From positions 10,789 through 74,788 of the forward strand of contig JANNPZ010000007.1 of NCBI GenBank assembly GCA_031400505.1: a stretch of 64,000 bases of DNA, read 5' to 3'. This document shows positions 50,678 to 62,726 of the stretch, in pieces. The stretch is from JAIYDJ01 sp031400505. GTDB lineage: Bacteria > Pseudomonadota > Alphaproteobacteria > Rhodobacterales > Rhodobacteraceae. The notes beneath the pieces are model-generated. The model did no database searches. It was not told the DNA's origin and was given only the letters and a program-made list of their open reading frames with translations. Numbering within the stretch: position 1 is the first letter of the stretch; each line of letters begins with the position of its first letter. A program made the translations under genes and the position numbers.

Positions 50678-53302
50678 CTACGAGCTCAGTTTTCCGCGCA
50701 GTTCATAAACCAGTTTCAGCGCGTCCATCGGGGTCAACTCGTCGGGCAGGACGGCCAGCAAGCGCGCTTCGATCTCTGACGTCCTGACGGCAGGTTTTGC
50801 AATGACAGGTGCCGCGCGGAACAGCGGCAGATCATCAAGCAGGGTCTTTCGCCGCTTTCCCGACCGTTCGTCCTGCTCCAGCGTTTCAAGCACCACCCTT
50901 GCCCGGTCGATCACTGTCGCAGGCAGTCCCGCCAGCCGTGCCACTTGCACACCATAGCTGCGATCCGCAGCGCCCTTGCGCACTTCATGCAGAAAGATGA
51001 CGTCGCCCTCCCACTCCTTTACCGCAACTGTGGCGTTCTGGACCCCGGCCAGCTTGCCGGCAAGGGCAGTCATTTCGTGGTAATGGGTCGCAAACAGCGC
51101 GCGGCATCGGTTGACATCATGCAGATGCTCCAGAACTGCCCAGGCGATGGACAGTCCGTCATAAGTTGCGGTTCCTCGCCCGATTTCATCCAGAATGACC
51201 AAAGCGCGCTCATCGGCTTGATTCAGTATCGCGGCTGTCTCGACCATTTCCACCATGAACGTGGACCGGCCTCGCGCCAGATCATCGGATGCGCCCACCC
51301 GGCTGAAAACCTGGCTTACCGCCCCAATATGCGCAGCGGTCGCAGGAACAAAGGAACCCGCCTGCGCCAGCAGCGCTATCAGCGCGTTCTGGCGCAAGAA
51401 CGTCGATTTTCCACCCATATTTGGTCCGGTCAGCAGCCAGATCGCCGGCGTCGCTGCTTCGGTCAGCGCGCAGTCGTTGCTCACAAACCGCCCCCCCGTC
51501 CGGCGCAATGCATGCTCGACGACCGGATGCCTGCCTCCAGAGATGTCAAACCGATGTGATCCATCGACCGCCGGTTCCACCCAGTTTTCGCCGATCGCCA
51601 GATCGGCAAATCCCGCCTGCAGGTCCAGTTCTGCCAAACCTCGCGCCGTCAACGAAATCGCGCCGGCCAAGTCAAGTATTTCGGCTCTAAGGGCCAAATA
51701 GTGCCGTTTTTCAATCTCTAAAGCATGATTGGCAGCGTTTAGAATCCGGGTCTCCATCGCGGACAAGGGCAGCGTCGTGAACCGAACCTGACCTGCTGTT
51801 GTTTGTCGGTGAATGAACACGTCCGACAGCGGTTTGGACAACATCCGTTCTGCATGCGCGGCCGTCGTTTCGATGAAATAGCCCAGCACGTTGTTGTGTT
51901 TGATTTTCAGGCTCGAAACACCGCTGAGAGCAACATATTCGGCCTGCATCGCCGCAATGACGCCGCGTCCTTCGTCGCGCAATGCGCGTGTTTCGTCGAG
52001 ATCGGCATCGAACCCCTTTGCGACAAATCCGCCATCACGAACCAGCAACGGTGGCTCGGCTACCAACGCTCGATCCAATGTGTCAACAAGGCTCTCATGA
52101 CCACGCAAATTGACCATAGCCTCTGCCAGAACCGGTGGCAGGTTTGCGTTGTTCAGGGCTGCGGCTTGAGTCAGTCCCGCCCTTATCGCCGTCAGATCAC
52201 GCGGCCCGCCCCGGTCCAGTGCCAGTCGTGATAGCGCACGGTCAAGGTCTGGCACCCGGCGCAGAACACGGCGCAACTCTTCGCGAAACTGACTGTGTTC
52301 GGTCAGAAACCTTACCGCCTCCAGTCGTGCTCCGATCAGGCCGACATCGACCGAGGGTGCGGAAAGACGCCGTTCCAGCAGCCTGCCCCCTGCCGCCGTC
52401 ACCGTGCGATCAACCACTGACAGCAACGATCCTTCCCGGCCCCCGGCCATTGCCGACGTTATCTCAAGATTGCGCCGGCTCGCGGCGTCGATCTGTACAA
52501 AGCCGCCCATTCCCTCGCTGAACGGTGGTTGCAAAAGCGGCATGCGGCCACGCTGTGTGAGATGCAGATAATCCACCAACGCGCCCATCGCCGATACTTC
52601 GGCCCGGCCGAATCCGCCAAAGCCTTCTAGGGTTGCCACGCCCCAAAGACTGCAAAGCCTCGCCTCGGCGCCGGCCGAATCAAAGCTGCCACGCGACAGG
52701 GCCGTTATCGAAGCCCCTGCATCCGCGACGGTTGCCGCAAGGTCCCGCTCACGCGTCTCCGATACCAGAACCTCGCGCGGGGCCAGGCGCGCCAGTTCCG
52801 CCCCAAGCCGCACCAGCGGGCAGTTCATCACCCGGATCTCACCTGTAGAAATATCGGCCCAGGCCAGGGCCGCAGCCGCGCGGACTTCAGCAAAGGCCAC
52901 AAGGAAATTGTGGCGCCGCGGCTCCAGCAGCGCATCTTCGGTCAGCGTGCCCGGGGTGACCAGCCGAACAACCTCGCGCCGCACAACAGATTTCGAGCCA
53001 CGTTTCTTTGCTTCGGCGGGGTCTTCCATCTGCTCGGCGATCGCCACACGAAACCCCTTGCGGATAAGGGTCAGCAGATAGCCCTCGGCCGCGTGCACGG
53101 GGACACCGCACATCGGAATGTCGGCACCCAAATGAAATCCCCGTTTGGTCAGCGCGATATCCAGCGCAGCGGCGGCGGCCACAGCATCGTCGAAGAACAT
53201 CTCGTAGAAGTCGCCCATCCGGTAGAACAGCAAAGCCGCCGGATGCTGCGCCTTGATCTCCAGATATTGCGCCATCATCGGCGTTACGTGGTCGTCGGTC
53301 AT
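50678..53302 (-). CDS. mutS: DNA mismatch repair protein MutS
   Basis: The protein is 874 aa. The mismatch-reading Phe-x-Glu is in [15 protein letters not shown] (~residue 32). The ATPase has Walker [15 protein letters not shown] (~620), Walker [24 protein letters not shown] and the [10 protein letters not shown] switch. The C-terminus ends in a MutS dimer helix region ([15 protein letters not shown]). It recognises mismatches and recruits MutL, and works with the beta clamp. Confidence 0.98.
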   Translation of the reverse strand: MTDDHVTPMMAQYLEIKAQHPAALLFYRMGDFYEMFFDDAVAAAAALDIALTKRGFHLGADIPMCGVPVHAAEGYLLTLIRKGFRVAIAEQMEDPAEAKKRGSKSVVRREVVRLVTPGTLTEDALLEPRRHNFLVAFAEVRAAAALAWADISTGEIRVMNCPLVRLGAELARLAPREVLVSETRERDLAATVADAGASITALSRGSFDSAGAEARLCSLWGVATLEGFGGFGRAEVSAMGALVDYLHLTQRGRMPLLQPPFSEGMGGFVQIDAASRRNLEITSAMAGGREGSLLSVVDRTVTAAGGRLLERRLSAPSVDVGLIGARLEAVRFLTEHSQFREELRRVLRRVPDLDRALSRLALDRGGPRDLTAIRAGLTQAAALNNANLPPVLAEAMVNLRGHESLVDTLDRALVAEPPLLVRDGGFVAKGFDADLDETRALRDEGRGVIAAMQAEYVALSGVSSLKIKHNNVLGYFIETTAAHAERMLSKPLSDVFIHRQTTAGQVRFTTLPLSAMETRILNAANHALEIEKRHYLALRAEILDLAGAISLTARGLAELDLQAGFADLAIGENWVEPAVDGSHRFDISGGRHPVVEHALRRTGGRFVSNDCALTEAATPAIWLLTGPNMGGKSTFLRQNALIALLAQAGSFVPATAAHIGAVSQVFSRVGASDDLARGRSTFMVEMVETAAILNQADERALVILDEIGRGTATYDGLSIAWAVLEHLHDVNRCRALFATHYHEMTALAGKLAGVQNATVAVKEWEGDVIFLHEVRKGAADRSYGVQVARLAGLPATVIDRARVVLETLEQDERSGKRRKTLLDDLPLFRAAPVIAKPAVRTSEIEARLLAVLPDELTPMDALKLVYELRGKLSS

Positions 53303-53393
53303 GAGGCCCCCAGTGCGAGCCTGACCCTACAAAAGCCGCTTGCGGGCGGAAAGTGGCATTCTGGCGTGGCGCAACAACAGCGGGTTGCGGGCA

Positions 53394-54002
53394 CTATTTT
53401 GGAAACGCCTCTACTCCCCACAGGGCCTTGACCGTTGCATCGCGACCGCAGGCCCGACGGTAGAACTTGTAGGCGTTCGATTGGCTTTTCGGGCCGGCGC
53501 GGGTGAAAACCAGCCGGCTGCCTTTGGAATAGTCCTGATGGTAGTCTTCGGCGTTCCAGAATGTGCCGGCGGGCAAGACCGAAGTGAGCACGCGTTTTCC
53601 AAGAATACTTGCCGCCTCGGTTACGGAAGCTTGTGCTGCGGCGGTCTGGTCTGCTCCATCTGCGAAGATTGCAGTACGATAGGACGACCCCCGATCGCAG
53701 AATTGCCCTCCGCCATCCGTCACGTCAATCGACCGCAGAAACTTTGCGATCAGGTCAGCATAGGCGATTCGGGTCGGGTCAAAGGTGATCTTGACCGCCT
53801 CGTAATGTCCTTCATGACCTGCATAGGTCGGGTTGGGCAAAGTGCCGCCGGTGAAGCCCGACACAACGTCCGTCACGCCGTCCACGCCTTCAAAATCTGC
53901 CTCGACACACCAAAAGCAGCCTCCCGCCACGATGGCGGTCTCTGCCCGGGCCACAGACAGGGTGAACAAAAACAGTGTCAGGGTCAGCACAATCCGGATC
54001 AT
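53394..54002 (-). CDS. msrA: Periplasmic peptide-methionine (S)-S-oxide reductase MsrA
   Basis: The protein is 202 aa. A signal peptide (MIRIVLTLTLFLFTLSVARA, cleaved before ETAIV) leads into the catalytic AGGCFWCVEADFEGVDGV. HEGHYEAVKITFDP, FLRSIDVTDGGGQFCDRGSSYRTAIF and the late YHQDYS complete the MsrA fold. It would repair oxidised methionine in exported proteins, unlike the usual cytoplasmic MsrA. Confidence 0.93.
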   Translation of the reverse strand: MIRIVLTLTLFLFTLSVARAETAIVAGGCFWCVEADFEGVDGVTDVVSGFTGGTLPNPTYAGHEGHYEAVKITFDPTRIAYADLIAKFLRSIDVTDGGGQFCDRGSSYRTAIFADGADQTAAAQASVTEAASILGKRVLTSVLPAGTFWNAEDYHQDYSKGSRLVFTRAGPKSQSNAYKFYRRACGRDATVKALWGVEAFPK

Positions 54003-54143
54003 CGGTTTTTCCTCTTTCGGGAAAGCATTTGTCAGCGGTCGGGTCAGGGCAACTCACTCCCGTGTCATATCACGCAAGGGTGAACACTCTTGGCGCTGCC
54101 TGAGCAAGCCCCTAGCGTGGCGACAAACCAGAAAGGCAAACGC

Positions 54144-55043
54144 ATGACAGACCACGTGTCCACCCATCAGGCCGAAGAAGATGCCCGAAATGAGTCGCTG
54201 CAGATCTGGGTCAACGGAGCGATTGTGCCAAAGGCGCAGGCGATGGTTTCGGTGTACGATTCCGGTTTCATGCTGGGTGATGGCGTGTGGGAGGGTATCC
54301 GGCTTTACAATGGCCGCTGGACGTTCCTCGACGAACATCTCGACCGGCTCTTCGAGGCCGCAAAAGCGATCGACCTGAACATCGCGATGACCCCACAGCA
54401 GGTGGCGGCCGCGGTGTTGGACACGCAGGTCGCAAACGGCATGACGACAGATGCCCATGCCCGCCTGATGGTGACCCGCGGTGTCAAGACACGCCCTTTC
54501 CAACACCCGCGGCTAAGCCAGCGTGGCCCTACCATGGTGATTATCATGGAACATTCCCGCCCCCGCTTGCCGCCCCCGATCAAGCTTGCAACGGTGCCGC
54601 ATCTGCGCGGGTTGCCGATGACACAAGATCCCAAGCTGAACTCGCACAGCAAACTGAACTGCATTCTGGCCTGCATCGCCGCCGAAAAGGCCGGCGCGGA
54701 CGAGGCGTTGATGCTGGATGTCCATGGCTTTGTGAACACCACCAATGCGTGCAACTTCTTTATCGTGAAGAAGGGGCAGGTTTGGACCTCGACCGGGGAT
54801 TACTGCATGAACGGCATCACGCGGGGAAAGGTGATCGATCTCTGCCGCATTCACGAGATTCCGGTTTTCGAGCGGAATTTCTCGCTGGTCGACACCTATG
54901 GTGCCGACGAGGCGTTCTTGACCGGCACATTTGGTGCGCAAACCCCGGTCGGGATGATCGACGGGCGGGTGATCGGAACCGGTCAGATGGGGCCGGTGAC
55001 TGACCGGTTGCGCGGGCTTTACAAGGTCATGGTAGGCGCATGA
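54144..55043 (+). CDS. Class IV (branched-chain/D-amino-acid type) aminotransferase family protein
   Basis: The protein is 299 aa of fold-type IV. SLQIWVNGAIVPKAQAMVSVYDSGFMLGDGVWEGIRLYNG and the candidate PLP-Lys in LNSHSKLNCILACIAAEKAGADEALMLD are typical. The Glu that pairs with the pyridine nitrogen (VTEGSSSN in D-amino-acid transaminase) is absent; the segment reads GFVNTTNACNFFIV. I recall this variant in a distinct subgroup, so the reaction cannot be assigned. ATG 54144 has GAAAGGC before it. Its stop overlaps the next gene (ATGA). Confidence 0.82.
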   Translation: MTDHVSTHQAEEDARNESLQIWVNGAIVPKAQAMVSVYDSGFMLGDGVWEGIRLYNGRWTFLDEHLDRLFEAAKAIDLNIAMTPQQVAAAVLDTQVANGMTTDAHARLMVTRGVKTRPFQHPRLSQRGPTMVIIMEHSRPRLPPPIKLATVPHLRGLPMTQDPKLNSHSKLNCILACIAAEKAGADEALMLDVHGFVNTTNACNFFIVKKGQVWTSTGDYCMNGITRGKVIDLCRIHEIPVFERNFSLVDTYGADEAFLTGTFGAQTPVGMIDGRVIGTGQMGPVTDRLRGLYKVMVGA

Positions 55044-55789
55044 ATGGTCCGCCGCATAGGATTGCGATGTGGTCCGGTCCACGCAACCTGTCGACGGCGC
55101 TGATGTATGCCTTTGCGGCGCGGGGCGATTGCGCTGTTTGGGACGAGCCGTTTTATGCCGCCTACCTTGCCGCAACGGGGATTGATCACCCGATGCGCGA
55201 TGCTGTAATTGCAGATGGATCGCCTGATCCTGCAGCCGTGGCTGCGCGGTGTCTGGGGCCTGTGCCGAATGGCAAGCCTTTGTTTTACCAAAAGCATATG
55301 ACGTTGCACATGATCCCGCAATTCGACCGCGGGTTTATCGATGGGCTGACGAATGTGTTCCTGATCCGCCACCCTGCGCGCGTCGTGGCAAGTTATGCCC
55401 GCAAACGCGAGGAACCGACATTGGCCGACATCGGCTTTGTCCAGCAGGCAGACTTGTTTGACAACCTCTGCCAAAGCCGCGGCACAGCCCCGCTGGTCAT
55501 TGATTTAGCCAACATCCGCGCCGATCCGGGGCGGGCATTGACGGGACTTTGCACAGCTTTGGGCATAGCCAACACCCCCGACATGCTGTTCTGGCGCGCA
55601 GGACCCAAACCCTATGATGGCGTGTGGGCGCCGCATTGGTACAACGCCGTCCATCTTTCGCGTGGATTTGAAGAGCCCGAGGGGATGTTGCCACGGCTTT
55701 CGGCAAAGGATCAGGCTCTTGCCGATCAGGCACTGCCATTCTACCAACAGCTCTCTGCCTATTCCATAGGCACACAGCCCAAAGCATAG
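55040..55789 (+). CDS. Sulfotransferase-like P-loop protein
   Basis: The protein is 249 aa. SGPRNLSTALMYAFAARGDCAVWDEPFYAAYL resembles the 5'-phosphosulfate loop, and VFLIRHPARVVASYARKR resembles the 3'-phosphate motif, of PAPS-dependent sulfotransferases. The acceptor is unknown. It is translationally coupled to the class IV aminotransferase, which suggests that the two act on one small amino-containing substrate. Confidence 0.78.
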   Translation: MNGPPHRIAMWSGPRNLSTALMYAFAARGDCAVWDEPFYAAYLAATGIDHPMRDAVIADGSPDPAAVAARCLGPVPNGKPLFYQKHMTLHMIPQFDRGFIDGLTNVFLIRHPARVVASYARKREEPTLADIGFVQQADLFDNLCQSRGTAPLVIDLANIRADPGRALTGLCTALGIANTPDMLFWRAGPKPYDGVWAPHWYNAVHLSRGFEEPEGMLPRLSAKDQALADQALPFYQQLSAYSIGTQPKA

Positions 55790-55886
55790 GCACATCCCCA
55801 GCCAATTCTGGTGCGTCGCGCCCGAAACCCGACATCGGGATTGAGCGTGCCGTGCCATCGTCCAACCTCGCCATGGTGGAGGGGCG

Positions 55887-56717
55887 ATGCTAGACAATAT
55901 TGTGATCAACCCGTTGCAACGCAGCCGGGGCAGTGCTGCGGTCGGCTTTGCCCATCGCCATGGCAGGGCGCGACTGGCGACGTTGCAGCAATCGGGGTCT
56001 GCAAAGGCGATATTGCCCCGTGTACCCGGAATTGTGCCAGAGGTCGTGTTTCTGAATACTTCAGGGGGGCTGACGGGCGGTGATCAACTGGCCTATCACC
56101 TTGATGTGCCATCGCTGTCAGAGGTGACCGCGACCACCCAAACTGCCGAGCGGGGCTATGCCAGCCAAGGTCCTGCGGCGAACGTCTGCATCTCGGCCAA
56201 CGTGGCGGCCGGCGGCCGTTTGAACTGGCTGCCGCAAGAGACGCTGATCTATGAAGACGCGCATGTCAGCCGCGAGACAACCATCGACCTTTCCGGGAAC
56301 GCCATCTGCCTGTTGGTTGAAACCATCGTTCTGGGGCGTCACGCCATGGGCGAGGTCCCGCGTCGTGCCCGCCTTACCGACCGCCGCCTGATTCGTCGCG
56401 ATGCGCGCCCGATCTGGGCTGAAACGCTGCGGCTGGATGGGGCAGGGTTGTCGATGACCGGGCAGCCAGCCGTCTTGAACGGTGCAAACTGTTTTGCGGT
56501 CGTGGCACTGATCGCGCCTGATGCGCCAGATCTGACCGATAGCATCAGATCCACCCTGACCGTGCAGGGATGTCACTCTGCCGTCTCGGGTTGGGACGGC
56601 AAGCTGTTGATCCGCATCACCGCCACCAATGGTTGGCCTTTGCGCCAACAACTCGCCCAGACCCTGCGCACGCTGACCCCCCTGCCGCGCGTCTGGCAGA
56701 TGACCGGAGGTGACTGA
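55887..56717 (+). CDS. ureD: Urease accessory protein UreD
   Basis: The protein is 276 aa. The family marks are [31 protein letters not shown] and [22 protein letters not shown]. With UreF and UreG it forms the complex that inserts nickel into UreC. It opens the urease operon; its stop shares a base with the ureA start (TGATG). Confidence 0.95.
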   Translation: MLDNIVINPLQRSRGSAAVGFAHRHGRARLATLQQSGSAKAILPRVPGIVPEVVFLNTSGGLTGGDQLAYHLDVPSLSEVTATTQTAERGYASQGPAANVCISANVAAGGRLNWLPQETLIYEDAHVSRETTIDLSGNAICLLVETIVLGRHAMGEVPRRARLTDRRLIRRDARPIWAETLRLDGAGLSMTGQPAVLNGANCFAVVALIAPDAPDLTDSIRSTLTVQGCHSAVSGWDGKLLIRITATNGWPLRQQLAQTLRTLTPLPRVWQMTGGD

Positions 56718-57019
56718 TGAACCTGACCCCGCGAGAGCGTGAGAAACTCTTGATCAGCGTTGCTGCGATGGTCGCGCGGGGCCGTCTGGCGCGCGGTGTG
56801 GCGCTGAACCATCCCGAAGCGGTGGCGTTGATCACCGATTTCGTGGTGGAAGGCGCCCGCGATGGCCGCAGTGTGGCCGATCTGATGCAGGCAGGCGCCC
56901 ATGTGATAACCGCCGATCAATGCATGCCCGGCATCCCGGAGATGATCCGCGCCGTTCAGGTCGAAGCCACTTTTCCTGATGGCACCAAGCTGGTCACCGT
57001 TCATCATCCCATCCGCTAA
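56717..57019 (+). CDS. ureA: Urease gamma subunit
   Basis: The protein is 100 aa: [49 protein letters not shown] and the end VTVHHPIR are standard UreA. It is a structural subunit of urease. Confidence 0.98.
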   Translation: MNLTPREREKLLISVAAMVARGRLARGVALNHPEAVALITDFVVEGARDGRSVADLMQAGAHVITADQCMPGIPEMIRAVQVEATFPDGTKLVTVHHPIR

Positions 57020-57028
57020 GAGGTTGAA

Positions 57029-57190
57029 ATGTATCGTATCACATTAGCGTTTGCTGCCAAACATCCCGCCAAAGCAATGCCCCGTGTCGGCGGCTGTGAT
57101 CGTGATCTGACAGCGACCCTGCGGCATCCCGCCGGCCGCGCCGTGTCGCCGTTCGCGGCGGCCGTGCTGATCGGGTGGTGGTGCAAATGA
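57029..57190 (+). CDS. Small 53-codon ORF between ureA and ureB
   Basis: ATG 57029 opens a 53-aa frame beginning [20 protein letters not shown] and ending [15 protein letters not shown] lies 5 to 6 bases upstream. Its stop overlaps the ureB start as ATGA, the same coupling used by other genes of the operon. The protein is basic with a hydrophobic end. I do not recognise a family. It may be a real small protein or only a translation-coupling leader for ureB. Confidence 0.5.
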   Translation: MYRITLAFAAKHPAKAMPRVGGCDRDLTATLRHPAGRAVSPFAAAVLIGWWCK

Positions 57191-57495
57191 TCCCTGGCGA
57201 GGTTTTCCCGGCCCCTGGCACAATCCTGTTGAACGCAGACGCAAATGCCATCACCCTTATGGTCGCCAACACCGGCGATCGTCCGGTTCAGGTGGGCAGC
57301 CACTACCATTTTTCAGAAACAAACCCCGGCTTGCGGTTTGACCGAGTGGCGGCCCGCGGACGGCGACTGGACATCGCAGCCGGCACTGCGGTCCGCTTCG
57401 AACCCGGCCAAAGCCGCGAGGTCCGTCTGGTGCCTTTCGGCGGGCAGCGTCGGGTGTACGGATTCAATGCGGCAGTCATGGGTTCGCTGGACTGA
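57187..57495 (+). CDS. ureB: Urease beta subunit
   Basis: The protein is 102 aa, starts [19 protein letters not shown] and contains [18 protein letters not shown] and [15 protein letters not shown], as in all UreB. I place the start at 57187; a GTG four codons earlier is unlikely. Confidence 0.97.
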   Translation: MIPGEVFPAPGTILLNADANAITLMVANTGDRPVQVGSHYHFSETNPGLRFDRVAARGRRLDIAAGTAVRFEPGQSREVRLVPFGGQRRVYGFNAAVMGSLD

Positions 57496-57571
57496 ATCTG
57501 CGGTGGTCTTGGCATGTCGGGCTACGCTGTGACAGTCTGCGTTACGGCCAAAATCAATGGAGAGATTCGCG

Positions 57572-58387
57572 ATGTGCACTACGTGCCTGATTGAAAACGT
57601 CAAAGCCGACATGGTCTCGCGCCGGTCGTTGTTCCGAGGTGCTGCTGCAGCCGGGCTGGCCTCGGTCGCCGTCGGTCTGACGGCCGCCCGTCCTGCGCTT
57701 GCCCAGTCGGCGGGCAAGGTCATTGATCTGACCCACACATATGACGGGGCCTTTCCGACCTATGACGGTGCGCCTGGCATCATCTATGACCCCGCTGTTG
57801 CCTATACACCCGGCGGGTATCAGCTGTGGAAGCTGACGCTGTTTGAACATACCGGCACTCATATCGACGCGCCGCTGCATTTTACCGAAAGCGGTACATC
57901 CGTCGACGCGCTGCCGGTTGAAAGCCTGATGTGTCCGCTGTGCATCATCGACATCAAGGACAAGGCCGCGCAGGACGCCAACGCGATGGTCATGCCAGAA
58001 GATATCGAAGCCTGGGTCTCCGCCAACGGCGAGATCCCGGCCGGTTCGCTGGTGGCGATGAATTCGGGCTGGTCGTCCAAAGTGGGTGAGGCCGCATTCC
58101 GCAACACCCCCGACGGCAAGCTTGCTTTCCCGGGATTTTCCAAGGCCGCAACCGACGTTCTGGCCGAACGCGGAGTGGCTGCGATTGCCGTCGACACCCT
58201 GTCACTTGACCCCGGCAATTCGGCGGATTTTGCGGTGCATTATTCCTGGCTGCCCGGCGGACGCTATGGCATTGAAAACATTGCAAACCTTGACGGATTG
58301 CCTGCTGCTGGTGCGACGATTTTCGTCGGCGCACCAAAGCATAGGGGCGGCACGGGTGGCCCGGCCCGCGTGCTGGCCGTCGTCTGA
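57572..58387 (+). CDS. Tat-exported cyclase-family hydrolase (kynurenine formamidase-like fold)
   Basis: The protein is 271 aa. A twin-arginine signal (SRRSLFRGAAAAGLASVAVG, cleavage near ALAQS) is followed by a cyclase-family domain with the metal motif HTGTHIDAPLHF and late residues VDTLSLDPGNS. Members hydrolyse amide or lactone rings of small metabolites using a divalent metal. ATG 57572 has GGAGAG 7 bases upstream. It sits between ureB and ureC, an unusual place, and shares a base with the next gene's start. The substrate is unknown; export to the periplasm separates it from urease itself. Confidence 0.85.
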   Translation: MCTTCLIENVKADMVSRRSLFRGAAAAGLASVAVGLTAARPALAQSAGKVIDLTHTYDGAFPTYDGAPGIIYDPAVAYTPGGYQLWKLTLFEHTGTHIDAPLHFTESGTSVDALPVESLMCPLCIIDIKDKAAQDANAMVMPEDIEAWVSANGEIPAGSLVAMNSGWSSKVGEAAFRNTPDGKLAFPGFSKAATDVLAERGVAAIAVDTLSLDPGNSADFAVHYSWLPGGRYGIENIANLDGLPAAGATIFVGAPKHRGGTGGPARVLAVV

Positions 58388-58782
58388 TGGCGGTTTTTCC
58401 GACCTTGAACGATCAGGCGGCGGGGGCTCGGGCCCTCGCCGTGTTTGACGATATCCGGGCCAAGCGCGGCACCGATTATGTGAACAACTTCTGGCGCGCG
58501 CTGGCTGCCGACCCGGCGTTGCTGTCTGCGATCTGGGAAAGGCTGCAAGCGGTGATGGCCCCCGGCGCGCTCGATCCGCTGACCAAGGAGCTTGTCTACA
58601 TCGCTGTCAGTGTAGCCAACGGTTGCGGCTACTGCATCCATTCCCATACCGCCGCCGCCCGCGCCAAGGGCATGACGGATGCGCAGCATGGCGACCTGCT
58701 GGCGGTGATTGCCATGGCCAGCCAGACCAACGCGCTTGCCACTGCAATGCAAGTTGAAACCGACGACCGTTTCCGCGTTTGA
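58387..58782 (+). CDS. Carboxymuconolactone decarboxylase/AhpD-like protein
   Basis: The protein is 131 aa. The AhpD-type redox motif CGYCIHSHTAAARAKGM is present, preceded by LDPLTKELVYIAVSVANG. Such proteins are small helical disulfide reductases or decarboxylases. It overlaps the cyclase gene (TGATG) and precedes ureC by 18 bases. The function in the operon is unknown. Confidence 0.88.
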   Translation: MAVFPTLNDQAAGARALAVFDDIRAKRGTDYVNNFWRALAADPALLSAIWERLQAVMAPGALDPLTKELVYIAVSVANGCGYCIHSHTAAARAKGMTDAQHGDLLAVIAMASQTNALATAMQVETDDRFRV

Positions 58783-58800
58783 CCATCGCAAAGGATTGCC

Positions 58801-60507
<1,707 letters not shown>

Positions 60508-60523
60508 CCCCGCAAGGAAAGCC

Positions 60524-60964
60524 ATGTTGCCCGCCCGCCAGATCCTGCGCCGATCCGCCGCCGACGCCGCCGATCACATCGTGCTGTCCTACGACGAACG
60601 CTTTGTGCGCCGCAAACGGCTGGTTTGCGCCAGCGGAGCCACGGTGATGGTCGATCTGCCTGAAACCGTCAGCCTGAACGATGGCGATGCGCTGTTGACC
60701 GACGATGGCCGCAAACTGGCCATTGTGGCGGCGGAAGAGCCGGTGGTGCTGATCACCGGCAACCTGCCCCGCCTTGCCTGGCATATTGGCAACCGCCATA
60801 CCCCGTGCGAGGTGACCGCGACTCATCTGGTAATCCGCCGCGATCATGTGCTTGAAGACATGCTTCGGGGCCTGGGGGCGGACCTGACCCTGACCCTTGC
60901 CCCGTTCCGCCCTGAAGGCGGCGCCTACGGCCATGGCCGCACGCTTGGCCATGCGCATGACTGA
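60524..60964 (+). CDS. ureE: Urease accessory nickel chaperone UreE
   Basis: The protein is 146 aa. VGNRHTPCEV-like residues (IGNRHTPCEVTATHLVIRRDHVLEDMLRGLG) mark the peptide-binding/nickel domain. The tail is short and only mildly His-rich ([12 protein letters not shown]), so storage capacity should be low. It overlaps ureF by a few bases. Confidence 0.93.
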   Translation: MLPARQILRRSAADAADHIVLSYDERFVRRKRLVCASGATVMVDLPETVSLNDGDALLTDDGRKLAIVAAEEPVVLITGNLPRLAWHIGNRHTPCEVTATHLVIRRDHVLEDMLRGLGADLTLTLAPFRPEGGAYGHGRTLGHAHD

Positions 60965-61586
60965 TGCGACAGACCTGCTGCGGCTGGTGCAATGGCTGTC
61001 GCCCGGCTTTCCCATCGGCGGCTTTGCCTATTCGCAAGGGCTGGAAACGGCGATTGCTGCGGGCGATGTCCACGACGCCGCCAGCCTGCAAGACTGGATC
61101 ACGGCCATCCTGATCTTCGGTTCGGCCCGCAGCGATGCCATCCTGATCAGCCACGCCCGCGATGGTGCAGATCTGACCGACTATGCCCTAGCCCTCGCCC
61201 CCAGCGCCGAACGCCATATTGAGATGATGGAGCAAGGCCGCGCCTTCGGTCGGGCCATCGCCGCAATCACTGGCACACCACAGCCCGTCCTGCCCTATTC
61301 CCTTGCCCTTGCGCATGCGTCCCGCAACCTGAACATTCCCACCAACACCGTCGTCATGCTCTGGCTGCAAGCCGCAGCGGCGCAGCTTGCCTCGGTTGGT
61401 GTCCGTTTCATCCCGATCGGCCAGACCGACGGCCAACGCATCCTTGCCGCTTTGGCCCCCCTGATCACTCGATTGGCCGCCGACTGCGCCACCGCCCCAT
61501 TGTCTGACATCGGAACGGCAACCATCGCGGCCGACCTCGCAAGCATGCAGCACGAAACGCTTCCCGTCAGGATCTATCGCACATGA
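60957..61586 (+). CDS. ureF: Urease accessory protein UreF
   Basis: The protein is 209 aa: [24 protein letters not shown] at the start and [26 protein letters not shown] in the second half are UreF hallmarks. ATG 60957 overlaps the ureE end; an ATG six bases earlier is also possible. It acts with UreD and UreG. Confidence 0.93.
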   Translation: MTDATDLLRLVQWLSPGFPIGGFAYSQGLETAIAAGDVHDAASLQDWITAILIFGSARSDAILISHARDGADLTDYALALAPSAERHIEMMEQGRAFGRAIAAITGTPQPVLPYSLALAHASRNLNIPTNTVVMLWLQAAAAQLASVGVRFIPIGQTDGQRILAALAPLITRLAADCATAPLSDIGTATIAADLASMQHETLPVRIYRT

Positions 61587-62203
61587 CCCACCTCAATGGC
61601 CCCCTCCGTGTTGGCATCGGTGGCCCGGTCGGTGCCGGCAAGACCACCCTGACCGAGCAGCTCTGCCGTGCGCTGGCCCAGCGCTGCTCGATGGCGGTGA
61701 TCACCAATGATATCTACACCCGTGAAGATGCCGACTATCTGACCCGCGCCCAGGTCCTGCCCGCCAACCGCATTCGCGGTGTCGAAACCGGCGGCTGCCC
61801 CCACACCGCGATCCGCGAGGATGCCAGCATAAACCTCGCCGCCGTGGCCGACCTGCAATGCGCCTTCAACGACCTCGATCTGATTCTGATCGAAAGCGGC
61901 GGCGACAACCTCGCCGCCACCTTCAGCCCGGAACTGGCGGATCTGTCGATTTACGTAATTGACACCGCGGCCGGTCAGGACATCCCGCGCAAACGCGGGC
62001 CTGGCGTTACCCGCTCTGACCTTCTGGTGGTCAACAAGACCGACCTTGCGCCCTATGTCGGTGTCGATCTGGCCCTGCTCGAATCAGACACCAGGACAGC
62101 ACGCGGCAGCCGCCCTTACGTCATGGCCCGCCTGCGTGCCGGCAACGGCGTCGCCGAAATCGTGGCCTTTCTAGAACGCGCCGGCGACCTTGCGCTGACC
62201 TGA
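61583..62203 (+). CDS. ureG: Urease accessory GTPase UreG
   Basis: The protein is 206 aa. P-loop [33 protein letters not shown], the [10 protein letters not shown] metal motif (CPH), [15 protein letters not shown] and [12 protein letters not shown] are all typical. GTP hydrolysis drives nickel delivery. It overlaps ureF (ATGA) and ends the operon. Confidence 0.97.
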   Translation: MTHLNGPLRVGIGGPVGAGKTTLTEQLCRALAQRCSMAVITNDIYTREDADYLTRAQVLPANRIRGVETGGCPHTAIREDASINLAAVADLQCAFNDLDLILIESGGDNLAATFSPELADLSIYVIDTAAGQDIPRKRGPGVTRSDLLVVNKTDLAPYVGVDLALLESDTRTARGSRPYVMARLRAGNGVAEIVAFLERAGDLALT

Positions 62204-62380
62204 ACTCTGTCAGACCGCGTCCTTCAATTGGCGCAAGACGCGTGGCCATTGGCAAACTGGCACTCGCGGCAAACGGGCGAACGGCGCGTTCAAGGTAAGC
62301 GTCCGCCCTGACTGCAGTGCAGCATGGTCAGAGTGGGAGATATAGTGTCCACCATCGATAGTGCACGCTAGCGTGCATGC

Positions 62381-62726
62381 GTGGCGCGTCGAACGAAGCG
62401 GCTTTGGACGGACGAGGAAAAGCGGTCGCGCTGCTTTCAGACGGCTGCGCCGGGTGTTTCGGTGGCCCAGGTTGCGCGGCGCTATGCGGTGAACGCGGAC
62501 CTGATCTTCAAATGGCTGCGCGATCTCAAGTATCGGCCGGAACCAGGGCTGATTGCAGCGGAAGCGGGTTTGCGTTTTCTGCCGGTGGTGATCGTCGCGG
62601 AGGCGAGGGCGCCTGTTGCCGACAACTGCCTCGCGTTCGACCTTGGCAGGTGGGCATCGGATGCGGATCAGCGGCAGCTATGATCCCGAGGCGCCGGCAC
62701 GGCTTATCCGGGGCGTGACGGCGTAA
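62381..62726 (+). pseudogene. tnpA: IS66 tnpA remnant with frameshift
   Basis: It begins with GTG 62381: MARRTKRLWTDEEKRSRCF then a helix-turn-helix (GVSVAQVARRYAVNADLIFKWLRDL). Near 62650 the frame shifts: one frame ends at 62683, while another continues with the expected end [19 protein letters not shown] to TAA at 62726. Confidence 0.8.
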
